Assembly (NCBI RefSeq): GCF_014495845.1
Contig: NZ_CP061080.1
Coordinates: 3,772,001-3,836,000 of the forward strand
From: Aquibium microcysteis
GTDB lineage: Bacteria > Pseudomonadota > Alphaproteobacteria > Rhizobiales > Rhizobiaceae
Direction of reading: 5' to 3'
DNA length: 64,000 nucleotides
Shown: positions 1 through 8,084 of the stretch, in pieces
Layout of the letters: each line of letters starts with the position of its first letter
Numbering within the stretch: position 1 is the stretch's first letter
Translations under genes and position numbers: made by a program
Notes under the pieces: generated by a model
Databases searched by the model: none
Told to the model about the DNA's origin: nothing
The model's input: the letters and a program-made list of their open reading frames with translations, nothing else

Positions 1-228
1 CGCGAGCGCTGGATCGCCGGCGACATGCGGCCGGACGTCGCCGGGAGGCGCTACGACGCGCTTATGGCGCTCGCCCGCCGGTGGCGCGGCGGCGGCGCGG
101 CAGATCTGCTCGAACGGGCGCGCCGGCGCCGGGAGGCGGACGCCCGCCCGCCCGCCTGGAGCGAGGAACCGCCGCTCGACGAGGACGGGGAGCCGGTGAA
201 CGCCGAACCGGTGATGATCCGGATCTGA
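1..228 (+). CDS. C-terminal end of an unidentified protein (partial)
   Basis: The frame is open from the first base to a TGA at 226-228, giving the last 75 residues of a gene that begins outside the window. The segment is rich in Arg and Ala, then acidic (EEPPLDEDGEP), and ends VMIRI. No family is recognised. It lies 83 bases before the CesT-like chaperone on the same strand, so it could be that chaperone's partner or part of the same secretion locus. That is an inference from position only. Confidence 0.5.
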   Translation, partial: RERWIAGDMRPDVAGRRYDALMALARRWRGGGAADLLERARRRREADARPPAWSEEPPLDEDGEPVNAEPVMIRI

Positions 229-311
229 CCCGACGGACGGTACCGTGGCCCTGTCGCCGCAACGGACGGGCGGACGCGCGCCGTGCCGCAGAAGCAGAAG
301 GACGAAGACAC

Positions 312-788
312 ATGACGAAGATCGACACGCTCCTGCAGGCCGTCGGGATCCTGCTCGACCAGCCCGGGCTGGCGCTCGGCGAAGACGGCACTGCGACACT
401 GACGCTGCTCGGCGGACGGCCCGTCGAGGCGAGGCGCATCGACGAAGAGACCCTGGAACTCGCCGTCGCCCTGCCCGACCTCGACTACCCCAACGAGGAG
501 ATGCTCACGCTGATGCTCCAGTCCAACGCCCTCGGCGCCGCAACCGGCTGCGGCGCGCTGGCGCTCGCCGACGGCCGCGTCTCGCTGCGCGAACGCTGGC
601 ACGCCGACACGGTCACCCCTGAAAGCGCGGCCGGACGCTTCGAGTCGTTCGTGGAATATGCGGGCTACTGGCTGGCCGTCGGATGCGACCAGTTGCTGGA
701 GCGGGCCGCCGCGGCCGCGCCGCGCAGCGACGTCTCCGGCGCCGACCTGCAGCGGATGGGCGGCGACGTGGTGGTGATGCGCGTCTGA
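312..788 (+). CDS. CesT/Tir-type secretion chaperone-like protein
   Basis: 158 residues, close to the usual size of class I type III secretion chaperones. The pattern matches the CesT family: an N-terminal helix with LLQAVGILLDQPGLAL, a strand with DEDGTATLTL-like spacing, a central LMLQSNALGAATGCGALAL segment, and a C-terminal helix ESFVEYAGYWLAVGCDQLLE. Such proteins bind the N-termini of effectors in the cytoplasm and keep them competent for export. The ATG at 312 is chosen because the longer open frame upstream has no family character. No secretion apparatus gene is visible, so any such locus must lie to the left. Confidence 0.65.
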   Translation: MTKIDTLLQAVGILLDQPGLALGEDGTATLTLLGGRPVEARRIDEETLELAVALPDLDYPNEEMLTLMLQSNALGAATGCGALALADGRVSLRERWHADTVTPESAAGRFESFVEYAGYWLAVGCDQLLERAAAAAPRSDVSGADLQRMGGDVVVMRV

Positions 789-803
789 GCGCTGCCGGCG
801 ATC

Positions 804-1667
804 CTACGCCCGCGAAAGCAGCCGCTCGGCCTGCGCCAGGTGCAGCCGCTCGACCATGCGGCCACCGATCTGGATGACGCCCTTGCCGACGTTCTCCGGC
901 AGCGCGAAGGCGTCGACGATGGCGCGGGCCTCGGCGATCTCGTCCGGCGACGGCGAGAAGGCCCGGTTGGCGGGCTCGATCTGTGCAGGATGGATCAGCG
1001 TCTTGCCGTCGAAGCCCATGGCGCGGCCGTCGTCGCATTCGCGGGCGAAGGCGTCGAGGTCGCGGAAGTCGTTGCAGACGCCGTCGAGCGCGTCGAGCCC
1101 ACCGGCCCGCGCGGCGAGCACGATCTGCTGCAGCCAGGCGATCAGCCATCGCCGGTCCGGCGTCATCCGCACCCCGGTCTCCTTGGCGAGATCGTTGGTG
1201 CCGGCGACGAGACAGGCGAGCCGCGCGGCGCGGTCGCGGCCGAGTTCGGCGATGGGGCCGAGATTGAGCATTCCCTTCGGCGTCTCGATCATCGTCCAGA
1301 GCCGGATGGCGGGATCCGCGTCGAGCGAATCGAGGAGATCGTCGGCCGCCAGCACGTCCTTCGGCCCGTCCACCTTGGGCAGCAGGATTGCATTGGGCGC
1401 GCAGGCGGCGGCCGCGGCGAGGTCGTCCACTCCCCAGGGGCTCGACAGAGCGTTCACGCGGATCACGAGATCCGGACCGCCCTCGCCCCGGCCGGCGAAA
1501 ACGCCCGCGAGGCGGGCGCGCGCCTCCTCCTTGGCGGAAGGCGCGACCGCGTCCTCGAGGTCGATCACCACGACGTCGCAGGCGAGCGAAGGCGCCTTGG
1601 CGAGCGCCTTCTCGTTGGCGGCGGGGACGTAGAGGACGGAACGGCGCGGGCGGAAGGACTTGCTCAT
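804..1667 (-). CDS. CitE-like HpcH/HpaI lyase (malyl-CoA lyase or thioesterase type)
   Basis: 287 residues. The N-terminus RRSVLYVPAANEKALAKA and the motif VVVIDLEDAV are typical of the CitE branch of the HpcH/HpaI family, followed by VIRVNAL, MIETPKGMLNL and LVAGTNDLAKET, which carry the Mg2+ and CoA-ester binding residues. Members cleave or hydrolyse (S)-malyl-CoA, beta-methylmalyl-CoA or citramalyl-CoA. Which one applies here cannot be told from sequence. It is divergent from the FAD oxidoreductase at 1763, with 95 bases between them. Confidence 0.82.
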   Translation of the reverse strand: MSKSFRPRRSVLYVPAANEKALAKAPSLACDVVVIDLEDAVAPSAKEEARARLAGVFAGRGEGGPDLVIRVNALSSPWGVDDLAAAAACAPNAILLPKVDGPKDVLAADDLLDSLDADPAIRLWTMIETPKGMLNLGPIAELGRDRAARLACLVAGTNDLAKETGVRMTPDRRWLIAWLQQIVLAARAGGLDALDGVCNDFRDLDAFARECDDGRAMGFDGKTLIHPAQIEPANRAFSPSPDEIAEARAIVDAFALPENVGKGVIQIGGRMVERLHLAQAERLLSRA

Positions 1668-1762
1668 GGACCAGTCATGGCAAGGCGAAAGGCCCCTTGC
1701 AAGAGCGCCGGGGTTCCGGCAGAGCCTGCGCGATCCGCATCGCCAACCGCCAGGAGATCGCC

Positions 1763-2932
1763 GTGCCCGGCTACGACATCGTCATCATCGGCGGCGCCAT
1801 CGTCGGCGCCTCGCTGGCCTGGCAGCTGCGCGAAGAGGGGTTCGGCGGCACGATCGCGCTCGTCGAGCGCGACCCGCGCTTCGAGCATGCCGCCACGACC
1901 CTGTCCTGCGCCTCGATCCGGCAGCAGTTCTCGATTCCCGAGAACATCCGCCTGTCGCGCTACACGCTCGACCTGTTCCGGCGGCTGAAGGACGAGTTCG
2001 GCAGCGACGCCGACATCGGCTTCCGCGAGAAGGGCTACCTGATCCTCGCGTCCGAGGAAGGCCGGCCGGTGCTGGAGGCGAACCACCGGGTGCAGGCGGC
2101 CGAGGGCGCCGACATCCTGCTGGAGGATGCAGGCGCGCTGCAGAAACGCTTTTCCTGGCTGTCGACCGAAGGCATCGCCGCCGGCGCCTTCGGCCGCACC
2201 GGCGAAGGCTGGTTCGACGCGCATGCGCTGCTGTCACTGTTGCGCAAGGCGCTGAAGACGCGGTCCGTCGACATGATCGAGGCGTCCGCGACGGCGATTT
2301 CCCGCGAAGGCAACCGGGTGACCGCGGTGACGCTGGACAGTGGCGAGACGCTGGCCGCAGGCATCGTCGTCAATGCGGCCGGACCGAATGCCGGCAAGGT
2401 GGCGGCGATGGCCGGCCTCGCGCTCCCCGTGGAGCCGCGCAAGCGCTCGGTGTTCGTGTTCGAGGCGCGGGAGCGTTTCAACGACATGCCGCTGCTGGTC
2501 GACCCCTCCGGGGTGTATGTGCGCCCGGAAGGCTCGGTCTACATCACCGGCGGTGCAGAGCCCTACGAGACCGACGCGGCGGCCGACCCGACCGACTTCG
2601 AGCCGGACTGGCCGCTGTTCGAGGAGACGATCTGGCCGGTGCTGGCCACCCGCATCCCCGCCTTCGAGGCGATCAAGGCCACCCGCGCCTGGGCCGGCCA
2701 CTACGACTACAACACGCTCGACCAGAACGCCGTGATCGGCCCGCATCCGGAAGTGGGCAACCTCCTCTTCGCCAACGGCTTTTCCGGCCACGGCCTGCAG
2801 CAGGCGCCGGCCGTCGGCAAGGCGCTGGCGGAACTGATCGTGCACGGCGGCTACCGGACGATCGACTGCTCCGTGTTCGGCTACGAGCGCGTCGCGGAGG
2901 GCCGGGCCTATCGCGAGCTGAACGTGATCTGA
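1763..2932 (+). CDS. FAD-dependent amino-acid/amine oxidoreductase (DAO family)
   Basis: 389 residues from a GTG at 1763 that follows an AGGAG at 1752-1756. The open frame extends further upstream but the protein family starts here. The N-terminal dinucleotide fold is seen in YDIVIIGGAIVGASLAWQL with an acidic residue ending the second strand (VERD). The C-terminus has ARAWAGHYDYNTLDQNAVIGPHP and NGFSGHGLQQAPAVGKALAELI, which close the FAD site in sarcosine/glycine oxidase relatives. It probably oxidises a secondary amine or amino acid. The substrate is unknown. Confidence 0.83.
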   Translation: MPGYDIVIIGGAIVGASLAWQLREEGFGGTIALVERDPRFEHAATTLSCASIRQQFSIPENIRLSRYTLDLFRRLKDEFGSDADIGFREKGYLILASEEGRPVLEANHRVQAAEGADILLEDAGALQKRFSWLSTEGIAAGAFGRTGEGWFDAHALLSLLRKALKTRSVDMIEASATAISREGNRVTAVTLDSGETLAAGIVVNAAGPNAGKVAAMAGLALPVEPRKRSVFVFEARERFNDMPLLVDPSGVYVRPEGSVYITGGAEPYETDAAADPTDFEPDWPLFEETIWPVLATRIPAFEAIKATRAWAGHYDYNTLDQNAVIGPHPEVGNLLFANGFSGHGLQQAPAVGKALAELIVHGGYRTIDCSVFGYERVAEGRAYRELNVI

Positions 2933-2950
2933 GGGACGCTCGCGTCCACC

Positions 2951-2987
2951 TTGCGTCGTACGCCGTCGTGACGTACATTCCGGCGTA
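2951..2987 (+). promoter_or_regulatory. Promoter and probable autoregulatory operator of the toxin-antitoxin pair
   Basis: A TTGCGT at 2951-2956 and TACATT at 2974-2979 are separated by exactly 17 bases. A perfect 7-base inverted repeat, TACGCCG at 2959-2965 and CGGCGTA at 2981-2987, brackets the -10. Ribbon-helix-helix antitoxins usually repress their own promoter through such repeats. The match is seen in the sequence; the function is inferred. Confidence 0.55.
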
Positions 2988-3006
2988 TTGATCGCGGGGA
3001 ACGGGC

Positions 3007-3315
3007 ATGCGCGCCATCGAGGAAACCACCGGCCCCATCGACGAGCGGAACGAGGCCCGAATGAATTTCCGGACCAAGCCTCGCATCAAGCATGCCATCC
3101 AGCAGGCGGCCGCCCTGTCGGGGGTCGACGATTCCGTCTTTACCATGAATGCGGCCTATCGTGCAGCGCTCGACACGATCGCCGCCCATGAGCGGACGAC
3201 GCTGAAGCCGGTCGATCACGCCGCCTTCTTCGCGGCCCTCGACACGCCGCCGGCGCCGACCGATGCACTGCGGGCGGCATTTCGTCGGCATGGCGAATCC
3301 ATCGATGCCAAATGA
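3007..3315 (+). CDS. DUF1778 (TacA-type) antitoxin
   Basis: 102 residues. After a short variable N-terminus, MNFRTKPRIKHAIQQAAALSGVDDSVFTMNAAYRAA gives the strand-helix-helix of the DUF1778 ribbon-helix-helix family. The C-terminal part (HAAFFAALDTPPAPTDALRAAFRRH) is the usual toxin-neutralising tail with a F/L-DxPP core. The stop overlaps the toxin start by 4 bases (ATGA), the standard layout of these pairs. An in-frame ATG at 3061 is a possible shorter start. The first start is kept because it places the gene right behind the promoter. Confidence 0.85.
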   Translation: MRAIEETTGPIDERNEARMNFRTKPRIKHAIQQAAALSGVDDSVFTMNAAYRAALDTIAAHERTTLKPVDHAAFFAALDTPPAPTDALRAAFRRHGESIDAK

Positions 3316-3911
3316 GTCCGATCGGGACCGCCGGCCGCTTCCGGATCGAGCCCTTCGATCCGGACCGGCATGATCGGACCGGTTTCTCCTGCGGAATAGA
3401 ACAGGTCGACAACTACTTCAGGAAGACGGCGAACAAGCTCGCGAAGGCGGGGAACATCCGGCTCTACGTGATGACTGCATCGGACGGCACCGTCATCGGT
3501 TTCTACGCGATCAACGCCCATGCTGTTCACTATGCCGACCTGCCGAAATCCTACGCCCGGACTCGGCCCGGCCATGGCCAGATCCCCGCAGCCTACATCT
3601 CCATGATCGGCCGCGACAAACGCTATCGAGGCGCCGGGCATGGCGCGCACCTGCTGGTCGATGCCCTGAAGCGAATAGCGATGGCGGCCGATGCGCTCGG
3701 CCTCGCCATCGTCATGCTTGATGTGCTCGACTGCGGGAACCCCGAGAAGGTCGCCATGCGAAAGCGGATGTACATGGGCTTCGGCTTCACCGCGTTGGCG
3801 TCGGACCCTCTGCGACTGTTCCTGCCGATCGCCACGATCAGGACATTGCTTGAGGAGCAGGAACGGGAGCCGGACACGGAGCGGACCGAGACGCGCCCAA
3901 CGCCCCTTTGA
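3312..3911 (+). CDS. GNAT-family (TacT-type) toxin
   Basis: 199 residues, overlapping its antitoxin gene by 4 bases. The acetyl-CoA loop is visible as RDKRYRGAGHGAHLL, preceded by the strand AAYISMIG and followed by MRKRMYMGFGF, where the tyrosine typical of the acetyl-transfer site lies. The N-terminus FDPDRHDRTGFSCGIEQVDNYF is the hallmark of GNAT toxins paired with DUF1778. Characterised members acetylate the amino group of charged tRNAs and stop translation. A C-terminal tail rich in Glu and Thr is longer than usual. Confidence 0.85.
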   Translation: MSPIGTAGRFRIEPFDPDRHDRTGFSCGIEQVDNYFRKTANKLAKAGNIRLYVMTASDGTVIGFYAINAHAVHYADLPKSYARTRPGHGQIPAAYISMIGRDKRYRGAGHGAHLLVDALKRIAMAADALGLAIVMLDVLDCGNPEKVAMRKRMYMGFGFTALASDPLRLFLPIATIRTLLEEQEREPDTERTETRPTPL

Positions 3912-3934
3912 TTTGTGCGGACAAGGCGTATAAA
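3908..3934 (+). promoter_or_regulatory. Possible leuD promoter
   Basis: TTGATT at 3908-3913 and TATAAA at 3929-3934 stand 15 bases apart, in the 67-base gap before leuD. The spacing is short for a sigma70 promoter, so this is only a candidate. Confidence 0.35.
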
Positions 3935-3978
3935 GCGATCCCAGCCATAAAGCCGCACCAGACCACGGGCCGAAAACG

Positions 3979-4584
3979 ATGGACAAGTTCACCAAGCTCA
4001 CGGGCGTCGCCGCGCCGCTGCCGATCATCAACATCGACACGGACATGATCATCCCGAAGGATTACCTCAAGACGATCAAGCGCACCGGGCTCGGCACCGG
4101 CCTGTTCTCGGAGATGCGCTACAACGAGGACGGCACCGAGAACCCCGACTTCGTGCTGAACAAGCCCGCCTACCGCAACGCCCAGATCCTGGTGGCCGGC
4201 GACAACTTCGGTTGCGGCTCCTCGCGCGAGCACGCGCCCTGGGCGCTGCTCGACTTCGGCATCCGCTGCGTGATCTCGACGTCCTTCGCCGACATCTTCT
4301 ACAACAACTGCTTCAAGAACGGCATCCTGCCGATCATGGTCAGCCCCGAGGACCTCGACAAGCTGATGGACGACGCCTCGCGCGGCGCCAATGCCACGCT
4401 GACGGTGGACCTCGAAGCCATGGAGATCCGCGGACCGGACGGCGGCGTGATCAGGTTCGACCTCGACTCCTTCCGCCGCCACTGCATGCTGAACGGCCTC
4501 GACGACATCGGCCTGACCATGGAGAAGGCGCCGGCGATCGCGAGCTACGAGAAGACGCTCGCCGAAACCCGCCCCTGGGCGTGA
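3979..4584 (+). CDS. leuD: 3-isopropylmalate dehydratase small subunit
   Basis: 201 residues, the normal length. LeuD joins LeuC to isomerise 2-isopropylmalate to 3-isopropylmalate in leucine synthesis. Clear family marks are the N-terminal [19 protein letters not shown], the swivel-domain loop [17 protein letters not shown], and [20 protein letters not shown]. leuC is not in the window. leuB follows 353 bases after the stop, behind a small DUF2798 gene. Confidence 0.97.
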   Translation: MDKFTKLTGVAAPLPIINIDTDMIIPKDYLKTIKRTGLGTGLFSEMRYNEDGTENPDFVLNKPAYRNAQILVAGDNFGCGSSREHAPWALLDFGIRCVISTSFADIFYNNCFKNGILPIMVSPEDLDKLMDDASRGANATLTVDLEAMEIRGPDGGVIRFDLDSFRRHCMLNGLDDIGLTMEKAPAIASYEKTLAETRPWA

Positions 4585-4829
4585 GTCGGGCGCCGGTGAA
4601 GCCTTTCGTGCCGCGGCGGCTGGAGCCGGTGGCTTACGGGCTGCTGCTGACCGGAATGATGTCCTGCGTCGTCTCCGGCATTTCGACCGCCATCGCCTCG
4701 GGCGTCCACGGCGGGTTCTTTCTGCGCTGGATGTCGGCTTGGGCACCGTCCTGGGCCGTCGCCTTCCCCGTCGTGCTGGTGGTGGCACCGCTGGTGCGGC
4801 GCATCCTCAAGCGCATCGTGGCCGCCTGA
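4581..4829 (+). CDS. DUF2798-type small membrane protein
   Basis: 82 residues from a GTG that overlaps the leuD stop by 4 bases. A second in-frame GTG at 4596 is an alternative. Two membrane segments are visible, [22 protein letters not shown] and the stretch around [15 protein letters not shown], with a basic end RRILKRIV. The layout and the motif between the two helices ([16 protein letters not shown]) fit the DUF2798 family, whose function is unknown. It is probably co-transcribed with leuD. Confidence 0.7.
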   Translation: MSRAPVKPFVPRRLEPVAYGLLLTGMMSCVVSGISTAIASGVHGGFFLRWMSAWAPSWAVAFPVVLVVAPLVRRILKRIVAA

Positions 4830-4937
4830 AAAGCCTGCCCGCCGCCGCCGCGCTGGCGCAGCCGTTTGCGCTTGCGCGCACGCCGACCTGCCGCTAGCAA
4901 AGCCCCGAATTCCACGCTCATCGAGAGGTCCTGATCC

Positions 4938-6050
4938 ATGGCGACGCGCAAACTCCTGCTCCTTCCCGGCGACGGCATCGGCCCCGAGGCCATGGCGGAG
5001 GTGAAGAAGCTGATCGCGGCCATGAACGACAGAATGGGTGCCGGCTTCGAGACCGAGGAAGGTCTGGTCGGCGGCTGTGCCTACGACGCGCACGGCCAGG
5101 CGATCTCGGACGCCGACATGGCGAAGGCCATGGCGGCGGACGCGACGCTGTTCGGCGCCGTCGGCGGGCCGAAGTGGGACGGCGTTCCCTACGAGGTGCG
5201 GCCCGAGGCAGGCCTGCTGCGCCTGCGCAAGGACATGGAACTCTTCGCCAATCTGCGCCCGGCGATCTGCTATCCCGCGCTGGCGCAGTCCTCGTCGCTG
5301 AAGCCGGAAGTGGTCGAGGGCCTCGACATCCTGATCATCCGGGAACTGACCGGCGGCGTCTATTTCGGCGAGCCGAAGACGATCACCGACCTCGGCAACG
5401 GCCAGAAGCGGGCGATCGACACGCAGGTCTACGACACCTTCGAGATCGAGCGCATCGCGGGCGTCGCCTTCGAACTGGCGCGCACGCGCCGGAACAAGGT
5501 CTGCTCGATGGAGAAGCGCAACGTCATGAAGTCGGGCGTGCTGTGGAACGAGGTGGTGACCGCCACCCACAAGGCGAAGTATTCCGACGTCGAGCTGTCT
5601 CACATGCTGGCCGATGCGGGCGGCATGCAGCTCGTGCGCTGGCCCAAGCAGTTCGACGTCATCGTGACCGACAACCTGTTCGGCGACATGCTGTCGGACG
5701 TAGCCGCGATGCTGACCGGCTCGCTCGGCATGCTGCCTTCGGCCTCGCTCGGCGCACCGGACGCCCTGACGGGCAAGCGCAAGGCGCTCTACGAGCCCGT
5801 GCACGGCTCGGCCCCCGACATCGCCGGCCAGGGCATCGCCAACCCCATCGCCATGATCGCCTCCTTCGCGATGTGCCTGCGCTACTCGTTCAACATGGTC
5901 ACCGAAGCCGACCGGCTGGAGACGGCGATCGCCGCCGTGCTGGAAGACGGCTTGCGCACCGCCGACATCATGTCCGACGGCATGACCAAGGTGGGCACCG
6001 TCGAGATGGGCGACGCGATCCTGGCGAAGTTCCTGGCGCTTTCGGCCTGA
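4938..6050 (+). CDS. leuB: 3-isopropylmalate dehydrogenase
   Basis: 370 residues, full length. LeuB oxidises and decarboxylates 3-isopropylmalate with NAD+ in the third leucine-specific step. Visible family motifs are [11 protein letters not shown] near the N-terminus, [15 protein letters not shown], the substrate and metal site [12 protein letters not shown], and the nucleotide-binding [18 protein letters not shown]. The start ATG at 4938 follows GAGAGGTCC. A strong terminator-like hairpin follows the stop. Confidence 0.97.
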   Translation: MATRKLLLLPGDGIGPEAMAEVKKLIAAMNDRMGAGFETEEGLVGGCAYDAHGQAISDADMAKAMAADATLFGAVGGPKWDGVPYEVRPEAGLLRLRKDMELFANLRPAICYPALAQSSSLKPEVVEGLDILIIRELTGGVYFGEPKTITDLGNGQKRAIDTQVYDTFEIERIAGVAFELARTRRNKVCSMEKRNVMKSGVLWNEVVTATHKAKYSDVELSHMLADAGGMQLVRWPKQFDVIVTDNLFGDMLSDVAAMLTGSLGMLPSASLGAPDALTGKRKALYEPVHGSAPDIAGQGIANPIAMIASFAMCLRYSFNMVTEADRLETAIAAVLEDGLRTADIMSDGMTKVGTVEMGDAILAKFLALSA

Positions 6051-6076
6051 CACCGCCTCCCGGCGGCACGTCATCG

Positions 6077-6106
6077 AAGGCCGGTGCGGCGACGCGCCGG
6101 CCTTTT
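6077..6106 (+). terminator. Rho-independent terminator after leuB
   Basis: An inverted repeat AAGGCCGG (6077-6084) and CCGGCCTT (6097-6104), with further pairing inside, is followed by TTTT. It lies 27 bases after the leuB stop and before the convergent DUF805 gene. Because both arms end in A and T runs it could work in both directions. Confidence 0.75.
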
Positions 6107-6143
6107 GCTTTCCCGGGAGCGGCCGAACGGGTGCGTCCGTGCC

Positions 6144-6911
6144 TCAGAGAACGTCGGCCGGCACCTCTCCCCACCGGTTCGGACGCTTCTGCGATGGGAT
6201 CAGCGCAAAGACCAGGATGATCAGGCTGCCGACGCTCGGGATCAGCCCGAGCAGCACGAACCAGCCCGAAAGGCCGACATCATGGATGCGCCGCACCGTG
6301 ACGGCGACCGACGGCAGGACCAGCGCCAGCACGGCGAGCGGCGCCAGGATCGCAAGCGCGATCGGCTCGTCGCGGTCCAGATTCCCGACGGAGGCGTCGA
6401 GGATGAGGGCGGCGAGCGCGACGGCCAGCACGGCAAGCACGGAAAAGAGCACGAAGCCCCAGTATTCCCTTCGGGTCGCGCGGCCCCGGAAGCGGACGTA
6501 GCCGGCGGTCACGCAGGACCGGAAATGGCCGAAGAGCGAGAGCGGCCGGGCACCGGCGAGAGGCGCTCCGGGAGCCGGCGCGGCCGCGACCGACGGCACT
6601 GCGCGGGTCGGCGCGGCTTCGACCGGAGGAACGGCGCCGGCCGGCCGTGCCTGACGCCCGGCGACCGCCTGTGTCGGCCCCGCGGCAGCGGGGGCCGCCG
6701 GTACGGCGGTCTGCGGCGCGGCGGCGATGCCGCCCTGCGGCACGATGGCGCCGGCGCGGTTGCCCGATGGCGTGAAGGCGATGCGCATGCCCTTCTGCGG
6801 CGAAAAGCCTGCCGGCAGGTCGGCGCGGTCGAAATGGTAGCGGTTGCCGTCGTCGCCGCTTGCGAAGCCGATGCCGCGCTCGGCGTCGAAATAGAGAACG
6901 TCCCCCTTCAC
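6144..6911 (-). CDS. DUF805 membrane protein with N-terminal cold-shock-like domain
   Basis: 255 residues from a GTG. Residues 1-60 (KGDVLYFDAERGIGFASGDDGNRYHFDRADL) look like an OB-fold of the cold-shock or DUF1294-associated type. A low-complexity Ala/Pro linker of roughly 70 residues follows. The last 120 residues carry FRGRATRREYWGFVLF, several membrane helices and RRIHDVGLSGWFVLLGLIPSVG, the standard DUF805 signature. Domain roles are unknown. The soluble N-terminus should face the cytoplasm. It is convergent with leuB. Confidence 0.75.
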   Translation of the reverse strand: MKGDVLYFDAERGIGFASGDDGNRYHFDRADLPAGFSPQKGMRIAFTPSGNRAGAIVPQGGIAAAPQTAVPAAPAAAGPTQAVAGRQARPAGAVPPVEAAPTRAVPSVAAAPAPGAPLAGARPLSLFGHFRSCVTAGYVRFRGRATRREYWGFVLFSVLAVLAVALAALILDASVGNLDRDEPIALAILAPLAVLALVLPSVAVTVRRIHDVGLSGWFVLLGLIPSVGSLIILVFALIPSQKRPNRWGEVPADVL

Positions 6912-6985
6912 CGGCCCCTCGTCCGCTGCCTGATCCTCGGGCGAGGATCGGGCGCGAGGCGGGTCCTGTCAATCGCGGCCGCCGT

Positions 6986-7474
6986 TCAGACGAAGCCGAT
7001 GAAGCGCCCGGCGACGAGAATGGCCGGCCACAGCATCAGCGAGAGGGCCGCCGACAGACGCTCGGCGCCGGAGAAGCCCTCGCGCTGTGTCGCGGCGCGG
7101 CGGCGACCGGCGCGCAGGATCATCGCGAGGTTGAGCCCGGGCAGGGCGATCAGCGCGAGCTTGACCTGGAAGGCGGGGTTGAAGGCGTATTCGCTGGCCC
7201 GGATCGAAAACAGCGCCAGCCCCGTCGCGACCGCGCCGGCAAAGGCTGCGAGCGCCAGCGGCCGCAGCGCGGCGACGAAGAGCCGGCCGTCGAAGCGGGA
7301 GAAGAAGCCTAAAATGCGCAGATCCATCAGCCCTGCTGTCGACACGAGAACGCCGAGCGACAGGATATGCAGCGCGTTCACCAGCGGGTAGGCGACGAAG
7401 GAGGCGCGCAATGCGGCGGCAGGCGCGAGCACTTCGATCGCTCGGAGCAGGTCCAGGAGCGGCGTGGTGTCCAC
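6986..7474 (-). CDS. Integral membrane protein of unknown function (DUF6644-like)
   Basis: 162 residues from a GTG. At least four hydrophobic segments can be seen, including FVAYPLVNALHILSLGVLVSTAGLM, ALAAFAGAVATGLALFSI and VKLALIALPGLNLAMIL. The histidine in NALHILSLG is a feature of small heme-like or copper-related membrane families, but no function can be assigned. It is followed upstream in the same direction by the secreted DUF6152-like gene, with 31 bases between them, so the two are probably one unit. Confidence 0.65.
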   Translation of the reverse strand: MDTTPLLDLLRAIEVLAPAAALRASFVAYPLVNALHILSLGVLVSTAGLMDLRILGFFSRFDGRLFVAALRPLALAAFAGAVATGLALFSIRASEYAFNPAFQVKLALIALPGLNLAMILRAGRRRAATQREGFSGAERLSAALSLMLWPAILVAGRFIGFV

Positions 7475-7505
7475 GGCGGCCGGCGCAGCGTCGGCCGAGC
7501 CGCCG

Positions 7506-7895
7506 TCAGGACGGCGCGCGGGAGGGGTAGACGTCGAAGGTCCGTCCTCCGACGATGACGCGCACCGCCTTCATGCGGTTCTCGCCCGCGTCCTGCGAAC
7601 GGTTGCCGATCGCGGTGACCTCGTCGCCCACGTGCGCGACCTCTTCGGTGAAGCCGGCGGCGGTGGTACGCGACGGCGGCGCCAGTTCCACGCGCCAGAT
7701 CGTGCCGTCGACGTCGACATCGATCGTGGCGTGCGGATTGCCGATGGAGATCCCGGCGATGACGCCTTTCAGCTGGAACAAGCCGTCCTGCGTCCACGAC
7801 CAGCCGTGATGGGCCAGCGCGACCGCGGGCGTGAGCAGCGCGACCGTCATGGCGGCCGCGAAGCCGCGAAAGCGTCGAGACGACATCCCGATCAT
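7506..7895 (-). CDS. Secreted DUF6152-like protein
   Basis: 129 residues from the ATG at 7895, which has a purine-rich GGAAGGAACG upstream; a longer frame starts at 7934 but puts a charged segment before the signal peptide. The signal peptide is FRGFAAAMTVALLTPAVALAHHG. The mature part is a small beta-rich domain (GVIAGISIGNPHATIDVDVDGTIWRVEL, GDEVTAIGNRSQD, GRTFDVYP) as in DUF6152 proteins, which are often beside membrane proteins like the one at 6986. Periplasmic location is inferred. Confidence 0.72.
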   Translation of the reverse strand: MIGMSSRRFRGFAAAMTVALLTPAVALAHHGWSWTQDGLFQLKGVIAGISIGNPHATIDVDVDGTIWRVELAPPSRTTAAGFTEEVAHVGDEVTAIGNRSQDAGENRMKAVRVIVGGRTFDVYPSRAPS

Positions 7896-8084
7896 CGGCG
7901 TTCCTTCCAGCTGGTCTCCGTCGATCCTGAACATGGGGCGCTCGTCCGCAGCGTCAAATCACGCCGGGTTGATGATGGGATCGACCACCCGCCGCGGCCG
8001 CCGGTTTGCAACTCGCCCGTGGCATCGCTAGATCGGCCGGATTCGGGTGCGATGCGCTCGGGCGGCGGCAGGGAGCCTTCAGAC

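Noticed and set aside
1388..2932. A 514-residue version of the FAD oxidoreductase
   Set aside because: The first 125 residues are antisense to the CitE-like gene. The dinucleotide fold begins at the GTG at 1763 with a ribosome site.
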